Below, piece after piece: positions 1-6,018 of a stretch of DNA of 6,018 nucleotides (position 1 is the stretch's first letter; every line of letters starts with the position of its first letter). The notes beneath the pieces are model-generated. The model ran no database searches, was not told where the DNA came from, and saw only the letters and a program-made list of their open reading frames with translations. The stretch is from Rhodospirillales bacterium 47_12_T64. GTDB taxonomy: Bacteria; Pseudomonadota; Alphaproteobacteria; Kiloniellales; Kiloniellaceae. Made by a program: the position numbers and the translations under genes. The DNA lies in NCBI GenBank assembly GCA_002162915.1, contig MABB01000068.1, forward strand, positions 1-6,018, written 5' to 3'.

Positions 1-34
1 ATCATTACCCTTCCGAAACAATTAATAATATTTA

Positions 35-70
35 TTTCGAATACGGAATGATTTCGTTTCGATTATGGAA
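35..70 (+). repeat. Two 14-base near-identical direct repeats upstream of xth
   Basis: TTTCGAATACGGAA (35-48) recurs as TTTCGATTATGGAA (57-70), with 12 of 14 positions identical and a 22-base period, about two DNA turns. The second copy contributes the GGAA that probably serves as ribosome binding site for the ATG at 78. The arrangement could be a tandem operator or simply a short duplication in AT-rich leader DNA. No known operator consensus was recognised; it is not an alphaproteobacterial LexA box. Confidence 0.4.
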
Positions 71-77
71 CAAATAT

Positions 78-875
78 ATGTCGCTACGTATTGCCACCTG
101 GAATGTAAACTCTGTCCGTCAACGTTTAAGTCATCTCAAAGACTTCACTGACGCTTACAATCCTGATGTTCTATGCCTTCAGGAAACAAAGGTTCAAAAT
201 TCAGAATTTCCAGAAAATGATATTAAATCAATGGGGTACGAAGCAGTTCTTTTCCATGGACAAAAAAGTTACAACGGCGTTGCAATACTGTGCAAGAAAG
301 ACGTTGTCTCTTATGATCGCCAAGTCTGGTGTGAAAAAGACGACTGTAGACATTTATCAGTCACCCTGGAAAATGGACTGCAAGTTCACAATTTTTATGT
401 TCCCTCAGGTGGATCTGTTCCGGACCCGGAACAGAATGATAAATTTGCTCACAAACTCCAGTTCCTTAAAGAAATGACAAAGTGGGCGTCCGATCCAGCG
501 ATAAAGGATAAAAAAGTTATCCTTGTCGGCGATCTCAATGTTGCACCTCTGGAAAATGATGTATGGAACCACAAAAAAATCCAGAAGTCAGTTGGGCACA
601 CCCCTTTAGAGTGTGAATTAATCGCCAATTTGAAAGCAGCAGGGGGCCTTACCGACGTTGGCCGTCACTTTGTTCCCGAAGATCAGCCCTTATATTCTTG
701 GTGGGGCTATAGATATAAGCTCGCCTTCGCCAAAAATTACGGATGGCGTCTCGATCACATTCTGGCAACAGAAAGTCTGAAGTCAGCTCTGGAGAACTTC
801 GAAGTGATCAAAGACACTCGCAGCTGGGAAAGACCATCCGATCATGTACCAAACATCGTAGACTTAAATCTCTGA
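78..875 (+). CDS. xth: Exodeoxyribonuclease III (AP endonuclease, ExoIII/EEP family)
   Basis: Cytoplasmic DNA repair enzyme. The family cleaves 5' of abasic sites and has 3'-5' exonuclease and 3'-phosphatase activity in base excision repair. The 265-residue product is close to the usual length (E. coli ExoIII is 268). Visible active-site residues, matched to the family: Asn9 in TWNVNSVR, Glu36 in CLQETK, Tyr107 in NFYVPSGG, Asp152 and Asn154 in GDLNVAP, Asp226 in WRLDHIL, and Asp255/His256 in the terminal SDH motif. There is no signal peptide or membrane segment. An in-frame ATG at 48 would add ten residues (MISFRLWNKY) absent from the family. I prefer the ATG at 78 because MSLRIATWNVNSVRQRL is the standard opening and a GGAA lies 8 bases upstream. 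The gene converges on the cyclic-nucleotide-binding gene and probably has no functional link with it. Family call is near certain; the start is likely. Confidence 0.96.
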   Translation: MSLRIATWNVNSVRQRLSHLKDFTDAYNPDVLCLQETKVQNSEFPENDIKSMGYEAVLFHGQKSYNGVAILCKKDVVSYDRQVWCEKDDCRHLSVTLENGLQVHNFYVPSGGSVPDPEQNDKFAHKLQFLKEMTKWASDPAIKDKKVILVGDLNVAPLENDVWNHKKIQKSVGHTPLECELIANLKAAGGLTDVGRHFVPEDQPLYSWWGYRYKLAFAKNYGWRLDHILATESLKSALENFEVIKDTRSWERPSDHVPNIVDLNL

Positions 876-901
876 TCCGGAGCTTTAAGTCCCGGAGCTC
901 T
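876..901. terminator. Weak candidate bidirectional terminator between convergent genes
   Basis: Directly after the xth stop codon, TCCGG (876-880) can pair with CCGGA (892-896). Alternatively GAGCT (880-884) can pair with AGCTC (896-900). Both stems are only 5 base pairs with 11-15 base loops, and only a pyrimidine run (CTCTTCTCT), not a clean T tract, follows on the plus strand. CCGGAGCT also occurs twice as a direct repeat (877-884, 892-899). The position between converging genes is what favours a terminator; the structure itself is weak. Confidence 0.22.
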
Positions 902-920
902 TCTCTAAAACAATTTGGCT

Positions 921-1382
921 TTATGTTTTGTCAGCGAGTGCGTTACGAGCCTCAGTCAGTTGGCTGGTCGTTTTATCGATGCGATGGGCAAGAACCCGCA
1001 TGACTTCCACGCCCATTTCCGGGAAATCCATAACCATATTAAAGAAAAGTTCTTTGGTTATTTTTAAGGTGACCAGTTCCGACTTGGCTGTAATCGTCGC
1101 CGTACGCGGTACATCACAGAGAATAGCGATTTCCCCGACAAACTCATTTTTACCAAAGGTCGCCACAACCAGTGGGCCATCGTCAGTATCAACAATGACA
1201 TCAGCCTCCCCATCGATAAAAATATAAGCAGCATCCCCGGCATCGCCCTGGTGGAACAACTCCTGCCCAGCTTTAAAGATCATTCGCTCACTGGCAAAAG
1301 CCATCAATTTCAAGCGCGAGGGCTCAATATTGGTAAACAAAGGTATATTCTTTAAAGCTTCGACTTCCTGCTCAATCGACAT
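921..1382 (-). CDS. Stand-alone cyclic-nucleotide-binding domain protein (Crp-like sensor domain, no DNA-binding domain)
   Basis: A 153-residue soluble protein that is almost entirely one cNMP-binding beta-barrel (about residues 12-125). The typical opening LKNIPLFTNIEPSRLK is followed by the barrel strands around FKAGQELFHQGDAGDAAYIFIDGEADV (two adjoining stretches, 36-62). The phosphate-binding cassette is FVGEIAILCDVPRTAT (81-96). Glu84 and Arg93 stand where family members hold the ribose hydroxyl and the cyclic phosphate, so ligand binding looks intact. The C-terminal part (about 119-150) is helical and contains no helix-turn-helix, so it should not act as a transcription factor. It is the second gene of a minus-strand operon, 16 bases after the ABC gene. 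I infer that it senses cAMP, cGMP or a similar ligand and acts on the ABC protein or on glycan production. Domain call is firm; ligand and role are unknown. Confidence 0.9.
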   Translation of the reverse strand: MSIEQEVEALKNIPLFTNIEPSRLKLMAFASERMIFKAGQELFHQGDAGDAAYIFIDGEADVIVDTDDGPLVVATFGKNEFVGEIAILCDVPRTATITAKSELVTLKITKELFFNMVMDFPEMGVEVMRVLAHRIDKTTSQLTEARNALADKT

Positions 1383-1391
1383 CTAATTTAA

Positions 1392-1398
1392 CTTCCCT
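1392..1398 (-). promoter_or_regulatory. Ribosome binding site of the cyclic-nucleotide-binding gene, abutting the upstream stop codon
   Basis: Read on the minus strand, AGGGAAG lies 9 bases before the ATG at 1382 and directly follows the TAA (1401-1399) that ends the ABC gene. This fixes the start of the small gene and suggests that the two genes share a transcript, with ribosomes ending one gene close to where they begin the next. Confidence 0.7.
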
Positions 1399-4116
1399 TT
1401 ATTCTGCAGCGATCAGGCTTTTGAGAACTTTGCCATCTACGTTTAACTCGTTGTAACTACCGCTTTCGACGATTTTGCCATTTTGCATAACAATTATATA
1501 TTGAAAATGTCGCGACAGTTCAGCGCGCTGTAATGTCCATACAATACCATGTGAGCCCTGAGCTTCCATCACAGAAGGAACAAGCCTGTTCTGGCTTTGA
1601 GAATCCATCACCGCCGCTGCCTCATTCACAATAAGCAAATCCGGATTCTTAATCAGAGATCTGGCCAGAGCGAGTTTTTGCCTCTGAACCGTGTTCAGTC
1701 TATTGCCACCAACCCCGACATTATAACTCAGGCCGACTTCAATAACATCCGAACGAAGCCCCAAATCATCCAGAAGCTCTGTCATCACACGCCCGATTGT
1801 CTCACCAGCCTCGGCACGCCCGTAAGCCAACCGCCCAAACAGAATATTATCTTGTAAACTGGCTGCAGAGTTAAAGTTCTCAGGATCATAAAACTCTACG
1901 GCTTCAGGATCTCTTTCTTCCAATTTTTCAGCAAGCAGCTTACGGGCAACAAGTATTTTGGCTTCGACGTCCTCTGTCACCAGTCCAAGACGATGCCGTG
2001 CTTCTACGTAATCAAAAGGCAAATGCATCAATGCATCGCGATCCGATTCAGAAATATCCGCCAGGCTGCTCTTATCAGCTCGTTTTACAATCATATCAAA
2101 GTCAGACAGATCATCTGACGAAATAAAGCTAAATTGTTCAAAGAAAGGATGGGTCGGCGGGAGCCCTGTAAAGAGTTCGACCATAGTGCGGGCAATAGAC
2201 AGACCCATATGATAAATTGGTTCTCGCAAACCAGCCTCAGACACGGCCTCTCGCAAGATAGTCATACTCAGGAGGCTATCGCCTGAATAATCACTTTTGC
2301 GTGGCGTGCCAAAAAGAAGGTTCTCTCTCAAAGTCGCATTGTTGTTATAGCTCTCGGGGTCAAAAGCGATAACGAGATCTTCTGCGCCAATACTTTTTAA
2401 ATGTTCCTTCAGTGCAACACGTGCACCAAGGATCGATTCCGCAATGTCAGGTCGGTTTTCACTATCGACAATACCGCTTAGACCAAAGCGATATACGTCC
2501 TCTTCAAAATCAACCCTTCTCAGAATCTCTGTTACGCGCGGAACCAGTTGTACCGGCTCTTCAATGCCGGCGCTCTTGTAATCGATCCAGTCCCCCTTCG
2601 GGTTTAAAACCGTATTTCCAGTCCGCACAGCCTCTGCCGTGTCACGCGCAGCCTCTGCCTCTGTGCCTGGCTCATAAGAAGAATCACTGATCATCCAGTT
2701 GCGGAGGCCGTAAAAAATATTATCCATCACTGACAGGGGAAATAAATAAGCATCCTGGCCAACATAGGAAAGGCGCCGTCCGGTAATTGCTGAAGGCAGC
2801 TGATCAAGAGAGCGATCTCCGATTTTCACAGAACCATTGGTAGATTTCACCAGATTGGCGAGTACCAACCCCAAATATTCTTTTCCGCTACTTGCATTGC
2901 CAACAATTGCAACACTTTGATGCACACCAAAGGAAAAGCTAACCCCGTCAAGAAGCTTGTTTTCGCTCTCATCAATAAGCGTCAGACTACTGGCGATAAC
3001 ATCACCACTAAGTACTGTGTTATTGCCCTCTTCAACAAGCTGTAGATCAGCGTCGATCATCCCGGCTGGCTGGAACTGCTCGACCACCTGCTCGTACTTG
3101 ATTTGGACGTCATTTCGTTGCTGATCCCAGTTAATCAAGTCTTTAACGGGTGGAGGAAGATCTTTGTACGCTGCCAAAACCGCAACCAGTGTACCAATTT
3201 CAAACTGCCCCGTAATCACGAGGTAACCACCACCGAGATAAAAAATGAACGGGGTTATCTGAGCCAAAAGATTATTCAGAAATTTAACAAAGAATTTTCT
3301 TTGGTAAATTTCATAGCGAATTTTGAATATCTTACCTAAACGACTGGAGATTTCAGCACGCTCAAAATTAGTTGTATCGTGTGCCTGGATTTCTACCGCA
3401 CCCTCTACAAGCTCACTTACCCGTCCAGCCAGAGCACGCGCGGTTATCTGTCGTTGCCGTCCAAGCGTAAGAATCCGCTTACGTAACTTAGGTATCACAA
3501 AGGCCTGTACAAGCACGATACTCATAGCCACAAGACCCAGCCAAAAATTCTGAACCATGATGAAAATCATGGCTGTCAAAGCCTGACTACCGAGGAAAAC
3601 TGGGGTAATAATAGCATCCCCGATAAAACCGCCCAGAGGTTCGACTTCATCTTTGATCATGGTCGCGATTTCGGCCTGCTTTATCCGGCGAGTATGAAGA
3701 ACGGGGAACCGCAGAATCCGATCGGTCAATTGATACCTAAGTCGACGCAGCATCCTTTCGCCAAGCCGTCCCTTCAAGGTGTTGATTATAAACTTGAAAA
3801 AACCGTTAACGAGTACGAGACCAAGAAAGGAGAGACAGAAAGCCAGTAAAAGAGATAATTGAGTTAAATCGAGGCCCTCTAAGAGAACAACCGCCTCACC
3901 AAAAATTTCTTCCCCATAAGGTAGCTCAAACCGCATAAAGGGGATCGTCGATTCAAGAGTGGCAAAATTCTCGGAATTGACAGCTTTGTTGATAATGCTC
4001 TTTGGCAAATCCAGAGAAAGGAAATAGAACGGCATGGATGCCAGAACCAGAAAGAGGATTTTCACCTGATCTTTCTTACTGTGCTTCCATATGTACTTAA
4101 AGAGTTGCGGCTCCAT
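1399..4116 (-). CDS. ABC exporter-like membrane protein with degenerate ATPase motifs and a ~300-residue insertion in its nucleotide-binding domain
   Basis: A 905-residue inner-membrane protein; ordinary ABC half-exporters are about 580-620. The N-terminal half is an exporter-type membrane domain, with hydrophobic segments near residues 19-35, 85-112, 168-189, 191-211, 282-303 and 306-320. The typical coupling stretch ELVEGAVEIQAHDTTNFE is at 235-252. The nucleotide-binding domain starts near 370. Walker A is GNASSGKE (406-413), keeping Lys412 but with Glu for Ser/Thr. The Q-loop is GQDAYLF (453-459). The signature is LNTVQ (807-811) in place of LSGGQ. Walker B is LLIVNE (827-832), with Asn for Asp but the catalytic Glu kept. 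The switch His is Gln863 (TLQRAEL). About 353 residues part the Q-loop from the signature, against roughly 50 normally. The ATG at 4116 is preferred over a TTG at 4185, because MEPQLFKYIW begins the conserved part and the TTG lies inside a promoter-like -35. I infer a glycan- or lipid-related export or regulatory role; substrate and ATPase activity are uncertain. Confidence 0.85.
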   Translation of the reverse strand: MEPQLFKYIWKHSKKDQVKILFLVLASMPFYFLSLDLPKSIINKAVNSENFATLESTIPFMRFELPYGEEIFGEAVVLLEGLDLTQLSLLLAFCLSFLGLVLVNGFFKFIINTLKGRLGERMLRRLRYQLTDRILRFPVLHTRRIKQAEIATMIKDEVEPLGGFIGDAIITPVFLGSQALTAMIFIMVQNFWLGLVAMSIVLVQAFVIPKLRKRILTLGRQRQITARALAGRVSELVEGAVEIQAHDTTNFERAEISSRLGKIFKIRYEIYQRKFFVKFLNNLLAQITPFIFYLGGGYLVITGQFEIGTLVAVLAAYKDLPPPVKDLINWDQQRNDVQIKYEQVVEQFQPAGMIDADLQLVEEGNNTVLSGDVIASSLTLIDESENKLLDGVSFSFGVHQSVAIVGNASSGKEYLGLVLANLVKSTNGSVKIGDRSLDQLPSAITGRRLSYVGQDAYLFPLSVMDNIFYGLRNWMISDSSYEPGTEAEAARDTAEAVRTGNTVLNPKGDWIDYKSAGIEEPVQLVPRVTEILRRVDFEEDVYRFGLSGIVDSENRPDIAESILGARVALKEHLKSIGAEDLVIAFDPESYNNNATLRENLLFGTPRKSDYSGDSLLSMTILREAVSEAGLREPIYHMGLSIARTMVELFTGLPPTHPFFEQFSFISSDDLSDFDMIVKRADKSSLADISESDRDALMHLPFDYVEARHRLGLVTEDVEAKILVARKLLAEKLEERDPEAVEFYDPENFNSAASLQDNILFGRLAYGRAEAGETIGRVMTELLDDLGLRSDVIEVGLSYNVGVGGNRLNTVQRQKLALARSLIKNPDLLIVNEAAAVMDSQSQNRLVPSVMEAQGSHGIVWTLQRAELSRHFQYIIVMQNGKIVESGSYNELNVDGKVLKSLIAAE
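1681..2754 (-). repeat. Protein-level internal repeats inside the ABC gene (Q-loop/helical-subdomain units)
   Basis: Residues 455-812 of the ABC protein hold three copies of the segment that normally follows a Q-loop once: LSVMDNIFYG (461-470), ATLRENLLFG (594-603) and ASLQDNILFG (752-761). The second and third are longer matches, DPESYNNNATLRENLLFG against DPENFNSAASLQDNILFG, with 10 of 18 residues identical at a 158-residue offset. Each unit is followed by a short GLS-type motif (VYRFGLSG 541-548, IYHMGLS 634-640, VIEVGLS 791-797) and then a helix with AR plus leucines (ILGARVALKEHL 562-573, ILVARKLLAEKL 721-732, KLALARSL 814-821). The last of these corresponds to the normal post-signature helix. 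The pattern suggests old tandem duplication of this subdomain; I judged it by eye, without a scored alignment. Confidence 0.6.
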
Positions 4117-4156
4117 TACGACTTCAAATCCCCCACTGTCGCCCTTATTTGTTAGG

Positions 4157-4185
4157 CAGATAAGTTTAGATGAGAACAGTATCAA
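4157..4185 (-). promoter_or_regulatory. Candidate sigma-70-type promoter for the ABC operon
   Basis: On the minus strand TTGATA (4185-4180, five of six to TTGACA) is followed after exactly 17 bases by TATCTG (4162-4157, three of six to TATAAT). Transcription would start near 4150, giving a leader of about 35 bases before the ATG at 4116. The fit is moderate. It also argues against the in-frame TTG at 4185 as a start codon, since that TTG would be part of the -35. Confidence 0.35.
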
Positions 4186-4378
4186 GACTATTGTTCAGCA
4201 CAAAGAATAAAAATATCAGAATTAGTGCTAAGGCCTAATGAAAGCGACTACAGAGATAACTTTAAAGCCCTGATCTCAAGGGTAGTAAACTCTTTGTCAT
4301 CCCTTGTGTATGTCTCATTTCCAGGGTTGTGCTAAATTAAGGATCGGTAAAACAGTTAAAGTGGCCCAATATTTTTCA

Positions 4379-4405
4379 CTCTAAGCAAAAAATTTAAGCT
4401 TAGAG
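4379..4405. repeat. Perfect 8-base inverted repeat in the divergent region
   Basis: CTCTAAGC (4379-4386) and GCTTAGAG (4398-4405) are exact reverse complements parted by 11 AT-rich bases. No T tract follows on either strand, so an intrinsic terminator is unlikely. The centre-to-centre spacing of about 19 bases suits a dimeric regulator binding site, but no named operator was recognised. A second, shorter inverted repeat (GCGCA/TGCGC, 4407-4425) follows immediately. Confidence 0.45.
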
Positions 4406-4513
4406 GGCGCACTTCGGACCTGCGCGGGATGTTTCAATTCCTAAAATCGGTACTGAAATTTCAATAACAGCACATTCTTTCTTGGGTCCACGGAATGAAA
4501 TGTGGCATAGTCG

Positions 4514-4528
4514 CCTCGATTACCGAGG
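4514..4528 (+). other. Small hairpin upstream of the MurG-like gene
   Basis: CCTCG (4514-4518) pairs with CGAGG (4524-4528) across the 5-base loop ATTAC, about 60 bases before the ATG at 4589. A purine-rich GGGGGAG stretch overlaps its right arm. It could lie in the leader RNA or next to a promoter. With only five pairs it may be chance. Confidence 0.25.
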
Positions 4529-4588
4529 GGGAGTAGACCAATTACACAAGACCGCGATCATATAACTGACAGCCTAGAGCACAAAGGC

Positions 4589-5818
4589 ATGCGCGTTTTG
4601 ATCTATAGTCACGACAGCTTTGGCCTGGGTCATTTACGTCGGTGCCGTGAAATTGCGCACACTCTTGTTCAGGAAAACAAACACCTTTCCGTGTTAATCC
4701 TATCTGGATCTCCAATCATAGGTTCCTTCGGGTTTAAAGCCCGGGTCGATTTTGTCAGAATTCCAGGTGTCATCAAGCTTAGAAACGGTGATTATACTTC
4801 TCTCAATTTGCATATAGATATTGAACAGACACTGGCAATTCGATCATCTATCATTATGCACACTGCCGAGTTTTACGATCCCGATCTCTTTATTGTTGAT
4901 AAAGAACCTTTGGGTCTTCGAGGAGAAGTCGAAGATACTCTCCGGCTTCTTAAAAGCCGCGGCACACCCTGTGTTCTGGGTTTACGCGATGTCATGGATG
5001 ACCCCGATCTGCTCTCGATAGAGTGGGAACGCAAAAATACTGTCCCCGCTTTATCTGAATATTACGACGACATCTGGGTATACGGATTACCCCAGATATG
5101 TGACCCCTTGGAGGGAATAGAGCTTCCACCATCCGTTCACAGAAAGATGACTTACACTGGTTATCTACAAAGAACCGGTGCTGAAGACGTCCCCATGCCG
5201 GTCCTCGAAAAAATCGATGAAAATACGCCTTATCTTCTTGTTACAGTTGGCGGCGGTGGAGATGGTGAAGAGATTATCGACTGGGTGATTTCCGCCTATG
5301 AAAATGACCCGGACCTTCCCTATCCTGCGCTCATCGCGCTCGGTCCCTTTATGAACAGCGAATTGCAGCACGACTTCCAGATACGTGCCAGCAAACTGAA
5401 TAATGTAGAAGCCATCACCTTCAACGCTCAATTTGAAAGTCTCGTCGATCGAGCAATCGGTATCGTCGGTATGGGAGGTTACAACACGTTCTGCGAAATC
5501 CTCTCGTATGACAAGAGAGCTTTGATCATACCAAGAACCGTTCCCCGGATGGAACAGTATATCCGTGCCAGTCGCGCTCAGGAACTTGGTCTTTTGACGA
5601 TGTTGGAGAATACTCGTGAGCGAGATCCTCTCGTAATGGCAACTGCTTTGCGAAATCTGCCTCAACAAAGCCTGCCATCTAATGTTGTCGTACCTGGATT
5701 ACTTGATGGTCAGGATAATGTCATCAAGCTTGCGAACAATTGTTTCAAGGCCAAGCAAAATCTTGCCAATCTTGAGGAGGTCACAAACCCGCAAATGGAT
5801 AAAAAGATCGGCTCCTAA
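4589..5818 (+). CDS. MurG-like predicted glycosyltransferase (COG4671 type, GT-B fold)
   Basis: A 409-residue cytoplasmic or membrane-associated protein likely to transfer a sugar from a nucleotide-sugar donor. The N-terminal Rossmann half opens MRVLIYSHDSFGLGHLRR, where GLGH (12-15) is the glycine/histidine loop typical of MurG-type enzymes. The C-terminal half begins near 213 with the strand and loop YLLVTVGGGGDG (215-226). It carries GMGGYNTFCE (294-303), the family donor-binding motif with Glu303, and then PRTVPRMEQYIRA (315-327), which fits the end of the donor site. There is no signal peptide or clear membrane helix. The last 25 or so residues are polar and poorly conserved-looking. The ATG at 4589 starts the conserved fold directly, though AAAGG lies too close to it to be a good ribosome site. 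The next gene, on the same strand 103 bases on, is another glycosyltransferase. Donor and acceptor cannot be told from the sequence, and it is not MurG itself. Confidence 0.88.
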   Translation: MRVLIYSHDSFGLGHLRRCREIAHTLVQENKHLSVLILSGSPIIGSFGFKARVDFVRIPGVIKLRNGDYTSLNLHIDIEQTLAIRSSIIMHTAEFYDPDLFIVDKEPLGLRGEVEDTLRLLKSRGTPCVLGLRDVMDDPDLLSIEWERKNTVPALSEYYDDIWVYGLPQICDPLEGIELPPSVHRKMTYTGYLQRTGAEDVPMPVLEKIDENTPYLLVTVGGGGDGEEIIDWVISAYENDPDLPYPALIALGPFMNSELQHDFQIRASKLNNVEAITFNAQFESLVDRAIGIVGMGGYNTFCEILSYDKRALIIPRTVPRMEQYIRASRAQELGLLTMLENTRERDPLVMATALRNLPQQSLPSNVVVPGLLDGQDNVIKLANNCFKAKQNLANLEEVTNPQMDKKIGS

Positions 5819-5921
5819 CTTTAAATTCTAAAAAATTCGGCAGACAGTTAAATATTATCAAGTGCTTATCTCAAAAATTTGAAAGTAACCACTGACAACA
5901 ATGGATATAATATCAAACGGT

Positions 5922-6018
5922 ATGAGTAAAAAAGTCACCGTTATTTTAAAGGGCTATCCACGCCTGTCAGAAACGTTTATCGCTCAGGAACTTCTCGCAT
6001 TAGAAAAACGCGGCCTTG
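5922..6018 (+). CDS. Glycosyltransferase, GT4-like, N-terminal fragment cut by the window end
   Basis: Only the first 32 codons are in the window. They read MSKKVTVILKGYPRLSETFI and then AQELLALEKRGL, a hydrophobic first strand followed by the PRLSETFI-AQE pattern that opens many GT4 (group 1) glycosyltransferases. An in-frame ATG at 5901 would add seven residues (MDIISNG). The start at 5922 fits the family better, but neither has a good ribosome binding site. It follows the MurG-like gene in the same direction with no visible terminator between them, so joint transcription is likely. The two probably build the same glycan. The rest of the protein, including the donor-binding half, cannot be judged. 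Confidence 0.75.
   Translation, partial: MSKKVTVILKGYPRLSETFIAQELLALEKRGL

Larger units (their letters stand above)
4117..4588. other. Divergent intergenic region (472 bases) between the ABC operon and the glycosyltransferase genes
   Basis: No convincing gene lies here; the longest ATG-started frames I followed are 11-24 codons without a ribosome binding site. It must hold the start signals for both directions. Small symmetric elements seen: CAAGGG/CCCTTG (4277-4282 and 4301-4306), CTCTAAGC/GCTTAGAG (4379-4386 and 4398-4405), GCGCA/TGCGC (4407-4411 and 4421-4425), the 10-base palindrome TGAAATTTCA (4454-4463) and CCTCG/CGAGG (4514-4518 and 4524-4528). For the plus-strand gene, TATAAC (4561-4566) is a fair -10 but has no matching -35. 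TTGGGT (4482-4487) with CATAGT (4506-4511) is an equally weak alternative. I recognise no riboswitch. Confidence 0.6.

Noticed and set aside
48..77. Upstream ATG giving xth ten extra residues
   Set aside because: The added MISFRLWNKY has no counterpart in the family and no spaced ribosome site precedes it; the ATG at 78 begins the conserved fold.
743..1227. Two plus-strand frames (743-1003 and 928-1227) spanning the convergent gap and the sensor gene
   Set aside because: Both overlap well-supported genes in other frames, and their translations are basic and serine-rich with no domain, typical of shadows.
4117..4185. N-terminal extension of the ABC protein from a TTG at 4185
   Set aside because: The extra 23 residues are not typical of the family, the start codon is a TTG, and this segment overlaps a plausible promoter. 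ATG 4116 begins the conserved part.
4310..4384. A 24-codon plus-strand frame (opening MSHFQGCAKL) in the divergent region
   Set aside because: No ribosome binding site precedes it, and it resembles nothing known; likely chance.
4495..4536. A 13-codon plus-strand frame (MKCGIVASITEGE), possible leader peptide
   Set aside because: The only purine stretch before it (GGA) touches the start codon, there is no run of regulatory codons, and no attenuator follows.
5165..5668. A 167-codon open frame on the minus strand
   Set aside because: It lies wholly inside the well-supported MurG-like gene on the other strand, and its protein shows no recognisable motif; it is a shadow frame.
5906..5911. Perfect TATAAT hexamer just before the second glycosyltransferase
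   Set aside because: No -35 lies at 16-18 bases; the nearest TTGAAA (5879-5884) leaves a 21-base gap. Transcription would start almost on the ATG at 5922, so chance in AT-rich DNA is more likely.

Overview
The window looks like a chromosomal segment of an alphaproteobacterium with moderate GC (mid-40s percent by eye), possibly a marine or Rhodospirillales-like lineage. That placement rests on the overall style of the proteins: the ExoIII opening, the ABC protein opening MEPQLFKYIW and the MurG-like opening MRVLIYSHDSFGLGHLRR. No rRNA or other marker gene is present, so the genus cannot be given. I see no insertion sequence, tRNA, CRISPR array or phage gene.

Layout: (1) 78-875, plus strand, exodeoxyribonuclease III (xth) with all catalytic residues. 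(2) 876-920, a short convergent gap with a weak bidirectional terminator candidate. (3) 921-1382, minus strand, a 153-residue protein made only of a cyclic-nucleotide-binding domain. (4) 1399-4116, minus strand, a 905-residue ABC-exporter-like protein, which is the most unusual gene here. (5) 4117-4588, a 472-base divergent intergenic region rich in small inverted repeats. (6) 4589-5818, plus strand, a MurG-like glycosyltransferase of the COG4671 type. (7) 5922-6018, plus strand, the first 32 codons of a second glycosyltransferase (GT4-like), cut by the window end.

The ABC gene and the cyclic-nucleotide-binding gene form a tight minus-strand operon: there is a 16-base gap, and the ribosome binding site of the second gene abuts the stop codon of the first. 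They are divergent from the two glycosyltransferase genes. I infer that the four genes serve one process, the making and membrane handling of a cell-surface or secreted glycan, with the small nucleotide-binding protein as a possible sensor. The sequence proves no substrate. xth is most likely an unrelated housekeeping neighbour.

The main item for follow-up is the ABC protein. Its nucleotide-binding domain has lost or changed several catalytic motifs: the Walker A Ser/Thr is Glu, LSGGQ is LNTVQ, the Walker B Asp is Asn, and the switch His is Gln. About 300 extra residues sit between the Q-loop and the signature motif, and this insertion appears to consist of repeated copies of the Q-loop/helical-subdomain segment.
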